Shown: positions 1 through 7,146 of the stretch, piece by piece
Layout: each line of letters opens with the position of its first letter
How positions within the stretch are numbered: position 1 is the first letter of the stretch
The notes under the pieces: model-generated
Database searches by the model: none
Told to the model about the DNA's origin: nothing
Seen by the model: only the letters and a program-made list of their open reading frames with translations
Source: an uncultured Saprospiraceae bacterium
Lineage (GTDB): Bacteria; Bacteroidota; Bacteroidia; Chitinophagales; Saprospiraceae
DNA length: 53,086 nucleotides
Direction: 5' to 3'
Assembly (NCBI GenBank): GCA_937922815.1
Contig: CALAJP010000150.1
Span: forward strand, 1-53,086
Position numbers and translations under genes: made by a program

Positions 1-17
1 TATCATAATTTCAATTT

Positions 18-743
18 TTATATTAATGAACCAAATCCCATCCCCGTATTATTTCCTATACCTACATTCCACGCAAAAAGGATAGATTCGGGGTTGCCAG
101 TAATAATGACAGGACAGTAGGTGGCTTTGAAATTGGATTTAATTTTGGTGCTTTTGATTTGTGGGTTTCTATATGCTGGATCAAAAGCTACGGATATATC
201 AGTCGATAAACCTACAGATGCTAATTTTCGTTGTAGGGTTTCGGTCATGTATAGGTTAGACATTTGGTTTCTTTCGGCTATGAAATCTTTTTTGTGGTCA
301 TTATGCTGAATGCATGCAGCGTCTTTGTCGTAGTATGGATAATAGAACTGATCTTCTTTTCTGTTTTCTCGTTTTCTTTTTATAAAAACGGGACTGCCAA
401 GCATAAAGCGTTCTTGATTACTAAATGTAGGATTTTTGATAATCTCTACAGACAATACTTCCATTCCCCAAGCCAATTCAACGTCTTGTATCAAAAGGCT
501 ACTAGCGATAGATTGTATGAATTCAAAACTATAGGCATTAATAGATAAGTAAGCGCCGTTTTTGAATTCGTATCCTTTTTTGCCTTTTCTGCCTCCTCTT
601 AGCCAAGAAAAGCCATATAGAGAAATTCCTTCGTGGTAACTATTATTTCGTCCAAGCCACTTGTGTATAAAGCTAAGCAGTATTACTTGATAGTGATAGG
701 GAACCGTTATGGTATTTGGGCTAAGTTTTATTAATATTCGCAT
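18..743 (-). CDS. cas6: CRISPR-associated endoribonuclease Cas6
   Basis: Cas6 cuts the precursor CRISPR transcript inside each repeat to give crRNAs. The 241-residue length fits the family. The C-terminus carries the glycine-rich loop typical of Cas6 (GIGNNTGMGFGSL, about residues 227-239), and the N-terminus starts with the usual beta strand of a RAMP/ferredoxin fold. The ATG at 741-743 is the only sensible start. The gene reads leftward and ends 17 bases from the window edge, so the remaining cas genes probably lie outside. The next gene to the right, on the same strand, encodes a WYL regulator. The catalytic residues of this subfamily are not fixed, so I do not assign them. The subtype cannot be decided from this gene alone; the repeat-like sequences nearby that end in ATTGAAAC would suit type I-B or III. 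Confidence 0.88.
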   Translation of the reverse strand: MRILIKLSPNTITVPYHYQVILLSFIHKWLGRNNSYHEGISLYGFSWLRGGRKGKKGYEFKNGAYLSINAYSFEFIQSIASSLLIQDVELAWGMEVLSVEIIKNPTFSNQERFMLGSPVFIKRKRENRKEDQFYYPYYDKDAACIQHNDHKKDFIAERNQMSNLYMTETLQRKLASVGLSTDISVAFDPAYRNPQIKSTKIKSNFKATYCPVIITGNPESILFAWNVGIGNNTGMGFGSLI

Positions 744-871
744 ATTTGAAGATGTTGTTTTTAAGTGTTACTTATTTTATCCATGTAGATTATATTTTAC
801 GGTAACTCTCATGAAGTTATTTTAATTTTTTGAGTTTTTCAAATTTTTTTTAAACTTTTATCATATTGGGT

Positions 872-879
872 TAATTTTG
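872..879 (+). promoter_or_regulatory. Bacteroidota -7 promoter box (TAATTTTG)
   Basis: This is an exact match to TAnnTTTG, about 49 bases before the first repeat-like unit. No clear TTG -33 box lies 19-21 bases upstream. Chance matches are frequent in AT-rich DNA. Confidence 0.35.
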
Positions 880-927
880 TGGTGTTATATGACTTATTAT
901 AATTAGTAATATTGAACAGTTATCTAT

Positions 928-956
928 ATTTAATTGGCCCCTAGAGGAATTGAAAC
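928..956 (+). repeat. CRISPR-repeat-like unit 1
   Basis: A 29-nt segment ending in GGAATTGAAAC, the 3' end typical of many type I-B/III repeats. AATT arms enclose a CCCC...GG core and can fold into a weak hairpin. Its length is that of a real repeat. The active array of this genome is not in the window, so identity to the true repeat is untested. Confidence 0.5.
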
Positions 957-981
957 TGTAGGTTATAGTTTATTGATAACA

Positions 982-1015
982 ATCTTAATTGCACCCTTTT
1001 TGGGAATTTGAATGC
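982..1015 (+). repeat. CRISPR-repeat-like unit 2 (degenerate)
   Basis: This unit shares TTAATTG at its 5' side and GGAATT followed by GAA near its 3' side with unit 1, but has CCCTTTTTGGG in the core and a diverged tail (TGAATGC). AATT and CCC/GGG arms fold into the same hairpin shape. About 25 bases separate it from unit 1, shorter than a usual spacer. Confidence 0.4.
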
Positions 1016-1054
1016 TAAAAAGCATTTTTTATAACGTTTATGTTTATAGCAATG

Positions 1055-1090
1055 GAGAAGAAACTCTTTTGTTTCTTCTCTTTTGTTTTT
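1055..1090 (+). terminator. Rho-independent terminator, plus strand
   Basis: A perfect 10-bp stem (GAGAAGAAAC at 1055-1064, GTTTCTTCTC at 1071-1080) with a 6-nt loop is followed by TTTTGTTTTT. The T run lies on the plus strand, although both flanking genes are on the minus strand. A weaker hairpin with a T run (AATGCT/AGCATT, 1011-1030) precedes it. Confidence 0.6.
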
Positions 1091-1136
1091 GATATTACAA
1101 AGTTATTATTGAGCCTAGTCGAAAAACGACAAAGGC

Positions 1137-2051
1137 TTAGAATGATTCTAATTCTTTCGAAAATTTTTGAATTACGCTATGTAGTTTTTTTACAAGTACT
1201 TGATTATCATGTATTTCAATTTCTGCATGTTCCATGTTTTGTAAAATAAAATTGGCTAACCCTTTGAAATCCTTGTTTACGAGGGTGGATAATGTCCAGC
1301 GTCCTTCGGTAGAACTGGGTGATATGTCATTTTTTGACTTGGGAAAAGTCTCGGTAAGAAAGTTGTACCCAAAATTATTAAAGGAAATAGATACAAAGAC
1401 TTGCTCATTATTGGCTATTCTGAAAATATCCACTTTCTCAAATCGGTGTTTATCTTCGTATTGCCAGTCTGTTTCTTCTATTATTTGTACTCGTTCGGCA
1501 CGAATAATACGAAAATGTCTATTTCCTTTTTTTTCGACATCATACGCTTGGATTGTATTAGCTGCCACATCTATATCATAAACTTCGACCAGTCTGTCCT
1601 TGATGATGGGCGAATTACTTTTATAATTGGTTAGCCGCACCAACTTTTTTCTTTTCTTGGCATCTTTGAGCGAATCAATCTTTTTTAGTTCTGACATTTT
1701 AAGATTCGGAAAACCGAGATTCATCACATTGACAAGATTTTTTAGCTTGGGCAAAATATATTTCCCTTTGGTACTGGAACTTATATTGATACTATCTTCA
1801 ATAACTTTAATGTCTTTTTCACTTAACGATTTTAGAAAACCTAATTCTGATATATGGGCTCTGATGGATAAGAATAATTGACGTTTTTTGTTTGTGGTGA
1901 GGTGTATTCCATTTTCGACAAAGGCTTCTTTAGCGGTTCTATAAGACCTTTCGGTGAGGTTTAATCGTTTGAAAATTTCTTGTTTGGTTTTGCCTTCAGG
2001 GTTTCGGAGAAGGTATAATAGTATAGCGAGGGTTTTTGAACTTGGGGTCAT
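1137..2051 (-). CDS. WYL-domain transcriptional regulator
   Basis: A 304-residue DNA-binding regulator. The N-terminal 70 residues form a winged helix-turn-helix (KTKQEIFKRLNLTERSYRTA, about residues 20-39). Residues about 150-220 form a WYL domain, an SH3-like fold known to bind ligands or nucleic acid ends and to control transcription, with the usual pattern of a strand, FRIIRAERV and a following aromatic segment. WYL proteins are frequent neighbours of CRISPR-Cas and other defence loci, where several act as repressors. Here the gene stands 393 bases upstream of cas6 on the same strand, which makes control of the cas genes or of the small transcription unit between them a reasonable inference. 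The ligand is unknown. Confidence 0.85.
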   Translation of the reverse strand: MTPSSKTLAILLYLLRNPEGKTKQEIFKRLNLTERSYRTAKEAFVENGIHLTTNKKRQLFLSIRAHISELGFLKSLSEKDIKVIEDSINISSSTKGKYILPKLKNLVNVMNLGFPNLKMSELKKIDSLKDAKKRKKLVRLTNYKSNSPIIKDRLVEVYDIDVAANTIQAYDVEKKGNRHFRIIRAERVQIIEETDWQYEDKHRFEKVDIFRIANNEQVFVSISFNNFGYNFLTETFPKSKNDISPSSTEGRWTLSTLVNKDFKGLANFILQNMEHAEIEIHDNQVLVKKLHSVIQKFSKELESF

Positions 2052-2395
2052 GATGTCAGCTTTAGAAAAAATGTATTATGATTTTTTGTAATATAATAAA
2101 ACTATCAGATTTTAGCATTGTAAAATATTGTCTTTTATTTATAACAGTTCAATTACTTACATAAATGACTAATGCTTATGACAATAGGAGAGAAGAGGAG
2201 CTAGAAGCAAATAAAGAGTTCGGCATTATAATTGGGAGTAATACATGATATAAAGCTTCTTAATCGTTATCTTATAGAAACTTAGAAGTTAGATTTGAGT
2301 ACAAAAGACCAACCAACTGCTTAATGGTATAAAGCTTCAAGACGAAAAAAACATTTTTGCAAGGTGTAATAAACCAAGTATATAGACTAAAAAAA
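2052..2395. other. Gap with a short direct repeat
   Basis: This 344-base divergent gap holds the promoters of the WYL gene and of the DUF5723 gene. An 11-bp direct repeat (TATAAAGCTTC) occurs at 2249-2259 and 2328-2338, 79 bases apart. A 27-codon open frame at 2165-2248 has no support. Nothing else was recognised. Confidence 0.4.
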
Positions 2396-3811
2396 ATGCA
2401 AATGAAAAATAGGTTTTTATTTTTGATGATTTCCATTATGTATAATGGTATGGTATACGGGCAATATCAATTAGGACTCAAAACAGGCGTGCATTCAGGT
2501 AGTTTAGGGATATTAACAGACCCTACCGCCACATCAGTATTGCCATACAATTGGGATGCAACGATAGTAGGGGCTAGTCTATTCTTAGAAAATAACATCA
2601 TGTATATCCCCGATATGGGATTAACTTCTTTAGGGGATTCAGACTTAGCATTAGCACCAGTAGACGAGACGACAAGAGAAGAAGGAGTTAGTTATATAGA
2701 ATTTAAAGAAGCGGGTAATAAATTCTTTGCAGTTTCGTCAAACCAAGTCTTTGGACCTTCTTTTGTGCTGAAATTGCCTAATTTTAATCTAGGTTTTTTC
2801 TCAGGGTCAAGAGTTATTGCGGGCAGTACCAATATTCCAACTTCTTTGAATGTAAAAGAAATTCGGGAGAATGAACTTAATGAAAGCGTTAGTTTTGAAC
2901 CGATGAGTATTAGTGCGGCAGCTTATCACGAAATAGGGGTTAATTTTTCTAAATCTATAGATTGGAATGCTGGAGAATTGACTTTTGGTGGAAACCTTAA
3001 ATATCTTATTCCTTATCAAGCATATTCATTTTCGTTGCACGAATCCTTAGATGCGGTTTACGAGACACTGGATACGACTACCAATTTACGGTCTTTTAGT
3101 TTAGCTCCTAGTTCGGCTACTTTTTCTTATACGACTAACGAAAATGGAACAGGAACACAATCTATTGGTTCTGGATTTGGAGCAGATTTGGGTGTTAGTT
3201 ATGCGGTTTATAATGGTGAAAATTTGAATTTTAGGCTAGGTGCATCATTAACGGATATTGGTTCTATAACAGCCAATAAGGGTGTTGTTAGCCAGTCTAT
3301 TAATTTAGTTGATTCAATAACTATAGATGAGTCGGACTTTCAAGGTGCTGAGGATTTAGATGAAGTGTATTCTATATTTGAAAGAACATTGGAACAAGAA
3401 ATTACAAATTCAACAACCGAAACCGATAATTTTTCGATAGGCTTGGCAACTACTTTCAATCTTTTTGGTACGGCTTCTATTGCTAAAAATTTATATGCTT
3501 CGGTACAATATTCGCAACCACTGGCACTATTCGGAAAAGAATCTTTGACAAGAGGCTCTATGCTTGCAGTTACTCCTCATTACGAATCCAAATGGTTGGG
3601 GTTATATGTCCCCATATCGTTTTACGAATTTTCTCATTTGCGAGTAGGAACGGCTATCAAATTGGGTCCTTTGACAGTGGGGACAGAAGACTTGATGAGT
3701 ATTTTAGGTAAATCTGAATTGACAGGAACAGATTTTTATGTAGCATTGAAGATATTTCCTTTTGGTAAAAATAAAGGAGGAAAAAGTTCGATAGATTGTT
3801 ATGAGTTTTAA
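2396..3811 (+). CDS. DUF5723 family envelope protein (copy 1)
   Basis: A predicted exported beta-rich protein of about 471 residues, likely an outer-membrane barrel. A signal peptide covers about residues 1-23 (hydrophobic run FLFLMISIMYNGMVYG). The mature start (QYQLGLKTGVHSGSLGILTDPTA) carries the glycine-rich motif typical of DUF5723, and the C-terminal third is built of amphipathic strands with aromatic ends. I chose the ATG at 2396 (or 2402) because the frame also opens at a TTG (2357) that would put 13 non-signal residues before the signal peptide. The next gene is a clear paralog. The function of the family is unknown. A strong terminator follows. Confidence 0.75.
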   Translation: MQMKNRFLFLMISIMYNGMVYGQYQLGLKTGVHSGSLGILTDPTATSVLPYNWDATIVGASLFLENNIMYIPDMGLTSLGDSDLALAPVDETTREEGVSYIEFKEAGNKFFAVSSNQVFGPSFVLKLPNFNLGFFSGSRVIAGSTNIPTSLNVKEIRENELNESVSFEPMSISAAAYHEIGVNFSKSIDWNAGELTFGGNLKYLIPYQAYSFSLHESLDAVYETLDTTTNLRSFSLAPSSATFSYTTNENGTGTQSIGSGFGADLGVSYAVYNGENLNFRLGASLTDIGSITANKGVVSQSINLVDSITIDESDFQGAEDLDEVYSIFERTLEQEITNSTTETDNFSIGLATTFNLFGTASIAKNLYASVQYSQPLALFGKESLTRGSMLAVTPHYESKWLGLYVPISFYEFSHLRVGTAIKLGPLTVGTEDLMSILGKSELTGTDFYVALKIFPFGKNKGGKSSIDCYEF

Positions 3812-3850
3812 CTGAAAGATTATTCAATACAATACGAAGACTAAATATAA

Positions 3851-3885
3851 TCCCATTGTTCCCAAAACAATGGGATTTCTCTTTT
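3851..3885 (+). terminator. Terminator after DUF5723 copy 1
   Basis: A 10-bp stem (TCCCATTGTT at 3851-3860 with AACAATGGGA at 3866-3875) and a 5-nt loop are followed by TTTCTCTTTTT. It separates the two paralogs into independent transcripts. Confidence 0.85.
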
Positions 3886-3905
3886 TGGCATTATTTTATT
3901 AAAAG

Positions 3906-3937
3906 TTGGTATTGATTTTAAGTAATTTATATATTTG
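3906..3937 (+). promoter_or_regulatory. Promoter of DUF5723 copy 2
   Basis: TTG (3906-3908), 21 bases, then TATATTTG (3930-3937) matches the Bacteroidota housekeeping pattern TTG-N19-21-TAnnTTTG. It implies a leader of about 100 bases before the ATG at 4048. Confidence 0.6.
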
Positions 3938-4047
3938 CAAAACATTTAATTGATTGCTTTCGTTTTCTTGACTTGATTGTTTCATTTTCAAAATTTAGGT
4001 GTTTTAGAGCATTTAATGGGAAATGAATTTTTGTTAACCAAAACGAG

Positions 4048-5541
4048 ATGATGAAAAAAATAATTTTTCTATCTATTTGTATTACTGTGTTTTATTATTC
4101 AACACAAGCACAACACCAAGTAGGACTAAAGACGGGGTTCAGAGCGGGGAGCATGGGTATTCTTCAAGACCCCACAGCCACAGCGGTATTACCTTATCAA
4201 TGGGATGCAACCGTTATAGGGGCTTCTACTTTTATAGAAAATAACATATTCCATGTTCAAAATATGGGTTTGTTAAAGTTAAGAAACTCCAACTTGGATA
4301 TTTCTCCACTCGGAAGTAGTATCTTCTATGCACAAGACGAAAGTTTATTGAATTTTGAAGAATTAAATTTCGAATTAGCTCCTTTAGACAATGCTTCCAG
4401 GCAGTCAGGGATTGACTATATAGAATTCAATGTGCCCTCAAAAAGATATTATGTAGTTACCGTTAATCAAATTCTAGGGCCGTCATTTGTAATGAAATTA
4501 CCTTCATTCAATATAGGGTTTTTTACTGGATTGCGGGCTATTGCAGGTACAACAAATGTGGAAGGGAGTTATGATTTTGATGAAATCAGGCAAAGCGATT
4601 TGTCGGATAATATTCCAGTTGAACCTTTCAATATTACGGGGGCTGCTTATTATGAATTTGGGGTTAATATTTCTAAGTCATTCGAATTAGGAGAGGGGCA
4701 ACTGACGCTGGGAACAAATGTGAAATACTTGAACCCATTTCAGGCTTATAAACTAGATGTTTTACGTCCTATTGATATTGTATTCGAAGATTTTGATGAA
4801 GAAATAGATGCTCGTTCCCTAAAATTTTCACCTTCGCAAGGAGAATTTGCCTATACTAACAAAACTAGTGAATCGGGCAATTCTATTGGTCGAGGCTTAG
4901 GGTTTGATATGGCAGCTAGTTATGTTTCTTATGACATTAAAGACGAAGTTAAATATAAAATAGGAGCTTCAATAACAGACATAGGCAGGTTAAGTTTTTT
5001 TAAAAATGTTGTCAATAGAAAGGTTGTTATTGTCGATTCGGTAACGCTAAATCAAGAAGATTATGCAGCAGTTAATTCTGTTGATGAAATTGCTAATATT
5101 TTAGATGATCAATTGACCAGCGGAGGAAATAATACAACGGATATTTTTGATGAATTTGAATTGGGTTTGCCTGCAGCACTTCATTTATTTGGAACTTATG
5201 CTTTTGATAATAATGTTTATTTGTCGGCACATTATTCGCAACCTCTATTGGCAAAAGAAGGTAACAAATTAACAAAAGGGACTTTTCTGAGCGTAACGCC
5301 ACATTATGAAACGAAATGGTTTGGGGTTTATTTACCTTTAAGTGTTTACGAATTTTCTCAATTCAGATTAGGGTTGGCGACCAAAATAGGTCCATTGACG
5401 TTTGGTACAGAAGATTTGGGAAGTATTTTTGGTGAAAAGAGCTTTACTGGAGCAGATGCATATATTGCATTGAAATTATTTCCCTTTAACCAGAATGAAT
5501 CGAATAGGAAAATAAGAAAAGTAGAATGCTTTAAATTTTGA
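4048..5541 (+). CDS. DUF5723 family envelope protein (copy 2)
   Basis: A 497-residue paralog of the preceding gene with the same layout: signal peptide (about residues 1-21, ending TQAQ), the motif HQVGLKTGFRAGSMGILQDP, conserved blocks such as LPYQWDATVIGAS, GPSFVMKLPSFN and VTPHYETKWFG, and the same C-terminal end (GADAYIALKLFPF). It carries an insertion near residues 75-95 that copy 1 lacks. It has its own promoter and is isolated from copy 1 by a terminator, so the two may be expressed under different conditions. The function is unknown. ATG codons at 4048 and 4051 are equally possible starts. Confidence 0.78.
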   Translation: MMKKIIFLSICITVFYYSTQAQHQVGLKTGFRAGSMGILQDPTATAVLPYQWDATVIGASTFIENNIFHVQNMGLLKLRNSNLDISPLGSSIFYAQDESLLNFEELNFELAPLDNASRQSGIDYIEFNVPSKRYYVVTVNQILGPSFVMKLPSFNIGFFTGLRAIAGTTNVEGSYDFDEIRQSDLSDNIPVEPFNITGAAYYEFGVNISKSFELGEGQLTLGTNVKYLNPFQAYKLDVLRPIDIVFEDFDEEIDARSLKFSPSQGEFAYTNKTSESGNSIGRGLGFDMAASYVSYDIKDEVKYKIGASITDIGRLSFFKNVVNRKVVIVDSVTLNQEDYAAVNSVDEIANILDDQLTSGGNNTTDIFDEFELGLPAALHLFGTYAFDNNVYLSAHYSQPLLAKEGNKLTKGTFLSVTPHYETKWFGVYLPLSVYEFSQFRLGLATKIGPLTFGTEDLGSIFGEKSFTGADAYIALKLFPFNQNESNRKIRKVECFKF

Positions 5542-5555
5542 CATTAGCTGCTTAA

Positions 5556-5597
5556 AACCTAGCCCAAACAACCCATTTGTGTTCAGTGGGCTAGGTT
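5556..5597. terminator. Convergent terminator hairpin
   Basis: A perfect 10-bp inverted repeat (AACCTAGCCC at 5556-5565, GGGCTAGGTT at 5588-5597) has a 22-nt loop and lies between two convergent genes. Its right arm overlaps the stop codon of the minus-strand gene. There is no strong T run, so it may act as an RNA-end stabiliser as well. Confidence 0.55.
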
Positions 5598-6276
5598 ATA
5601 AGATAAGGTAAGAATTTATGTTTAGCCAAAAATTTTGATTTGTTTGTTTATCAAGAACAGAACTAATTCTCCAATCTAAACCTACCTCAATTTTATTTTT
5701 ATCATTAAAGACATAACCGAGTAGTGGTGTCAAACGAATTTCGAAATCAAAATCTTGGGGCTTGAAAATAGATAAGTATTCGTGGTTGAGCTTAACGTAA
5801 AACTCTTTACTATCTAATTTTTCTCCCTGAATAGAAAATAAGGCTGAAATACGATATCTAAATCGGTGAGTTACTTTGTTGTCCTGTTGAAACGTTTGAT
5901 CTGCCCTAACTCTATGATTCAATTTGAATATATCAAAGGATTGTTTGAAGCTATATTGAATTAAACTACGGTGTGTATCGGGTTCACCTTTTTCTAATCT
6001 CCACAAATAACCAAAGCCAAAACTACCATTGACATTAGCTTTTTTGCTGAAAATAAGGGTATTATCTGAGAGTATATATTGGTATTCATCATTTGCGATA
6101 TTGTCTCCCTTTTTTGTTCGCAATAGGTTTCGATTGCTATAAGAGTAGTTTACTTTCCATTGCGTATTTATTTTTTTAGTTAAACTGATGTTCGGTAGAA
6201 TACCTATACTAGTATTACCTTGCCCCAAAGCTGCTATTGATAAAAAGAGAGAGAGAAGTAAAAAACAATATTTCAT
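5596..6276 (-). CDS. DUF2490 family outer-membrane protein
   Basis: A 226-residue protein with a signal peptide (about residues 1-18, ending ALGQ) and a series of amphipathic beta strands. The block NHRVRADQTFQQ with HRFRYRIS (about residues 119-145) is the signature of DUF2490, a small beta-barrel family of Bacteroidota and Proteobacteria without known function. It follows the 6370-6939 gene on the same strand with a 93-base gap and may share its transcript. Confidence 0.7.
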   Translation of the reverse strand: MKYCFLLLSLFLSIAALGQGNTSIGILPNISLTKKINTQWKVNYSYSNRNLLRTKKGDNIANDEYQYILSDNTLIFSKKANVNGSFGFGYLWRLEKGEPDTHRSLIQYSFKQSFDIFKLNHRVRADQTFQQDNKVTHRFRYRISALFSIQGEKLDSKEFYVKLNHEYLSIFKPQDFDFEIRLTPLLGYVFNDKNKIEVGLDWRISSVLDKQTNQNFWLNINSYLIL

Positions 6277-6369
6277 TAATGTCAGGTTTTGGATTGTGTT
6301 TAATGCTTTATGACCATTATTTTACGGTATATTTAATAATGGATAGATAATGAAGAGAATTGTTTTTTT

Positions 6370-6939
6370 CTAGAACTCTAATAAGTCGCTATAGTGGTCA
6401 ATGATTAGTTTAGTGGAGAGCAATTGACCAGTTTCTGAGAATAATAATTCTTGTGAGAAGGTCTCATTCTTATTAATTATTCGAGCGATAATTTCAAAAT
6501 TTTGGGTCAAATCGTATCTTTCGTTTTTATTGATAAGCCTGAGAATGTTATCATCAGAGCCTATATATTGTATCTGTAATTTGGCAATTTTATGGTTAGT
6601 GTATTGACTTTTGAAATACAATAAGATGTTTTTATTCAAAGCGGAAGGAACATCTCTTGGTAAAACAGTGATTTCCAAATCCTCTAGTTTGCCTTTTTTA
6701 TCAAACTCAATACTATATTTTTTTTTGTTTTTCTTTGCCTTGGCTTCCCAACTAATTCCATCCAATCCTATTTCTTTATACCATTTAACCTTGGTGTCAA
6801 ATTGTATATTACTTATAAATCTTACTGCCCTATCAGGAACACTGTCAACCACAGTTCTTTTTTCATGTTCCAGTTTGTGTTGACCGTTGGAATGTATTGA
6901 AAATACAAATAGTAAAAAGGTTGATAAATAAAATTTCAT
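6370..6939 (-). CDS. Secreted PepSY-like (BLIP-fold) protein
   Basis: A 189-residue exported protein with a signal peptide (residues 1-19, ending SNGQ). The mature part has two similar halves of the type found in PepSY-like periplasmic proteins of Bacteroidota: a helix and then strands with WYKEIG...WEAKAK..KKKYSIEFDKKGKL (residues about 53-85). Such proteins are thought to bind or inhibit partners in the periplasm, but no ligand is visible here. A possible -7 box (TAATTTTG, 6989-6996, minus strand) lies 50 bases upstream of the ATG. The family call is by fold-level resemblance only. Confidence 0.5.
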   Translation of the reverse strand: MKFYLSTFLLFVFSIHSNGQHKLEHEKRTVVDSVPDRAVRFISNIQFDTKVKWYKEIGLDGISWEAKAKKNKKKYSIEFDKKGKLEDLEITVLPRDVPSALNKNILLYFKSQYTNHKIAKLQIQYIGSDDNILRLINKNERYDLTQNFEIIARIINKNETFSQELLFSETGQLLSTKLIIDHYSDLLEF

Positions 6940-7111
6940 AAATGATGGAAACTTATTCGAGTGCTACAAAACGATTATGCAAAGATTGCAAAATTACATT
7001 TTATTGTTGAATTTGGGATTTCTTTGGACTATAATTTTCGAATATAAATATAGTTACAGCCCTAATTTTGTTTTTTTATTCAAAAAAGAATGTCGATGAA
7101 ATGAGGTCAAT

Positions 7112-7146
7112 AAAAAAGCCTGAATCTACGGATTCAGGCTTTTTTA
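7112..7146. terminator. Bidirectional terminator after rpoN
   Basis: A 10-bp stem (AGCCTGAATC at 7117-7126, GATTCAGGCT at 7131-7140) with a TACG tetraloop is flanked by A6 on the left and T6 on the right, so it ends transcripts from either side. It touches the rpoN stop codon. Confidence 0.9.

Larger units (their letters stand above)
744..1136 (+). other. Gap between cas6 and WYL gene: repeat-like hairpins and plus-strand signals
   Basis: There is no protein gene in these 393 bases. Read on the plus strand, opposite to both neighbours, the order is: a TAnnTTTG promoter-like box (872-879), two CRISPR-repeat-like hairpins (about 928-956 and 982-1015), a short hairpin with a T run (1011-1030), and a strong hairpin with a T run (1055-1090). 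An imperfect stem (AGCCT at 1112-1116 with AGGCT at 1133-1137) overlaps the stop codon of the WYL gene. Together these look like one short non-coding transcription unit. Confidence 0.5.

Noticed and set aside
2165-2248. 27-codon frame (MTNAYDNRREEELEANKE...) in the gap after the WYL gene
   Set aside because: Codon content looks protein-like, but the length is too short to separate from chance and no regulatory signals flank it.
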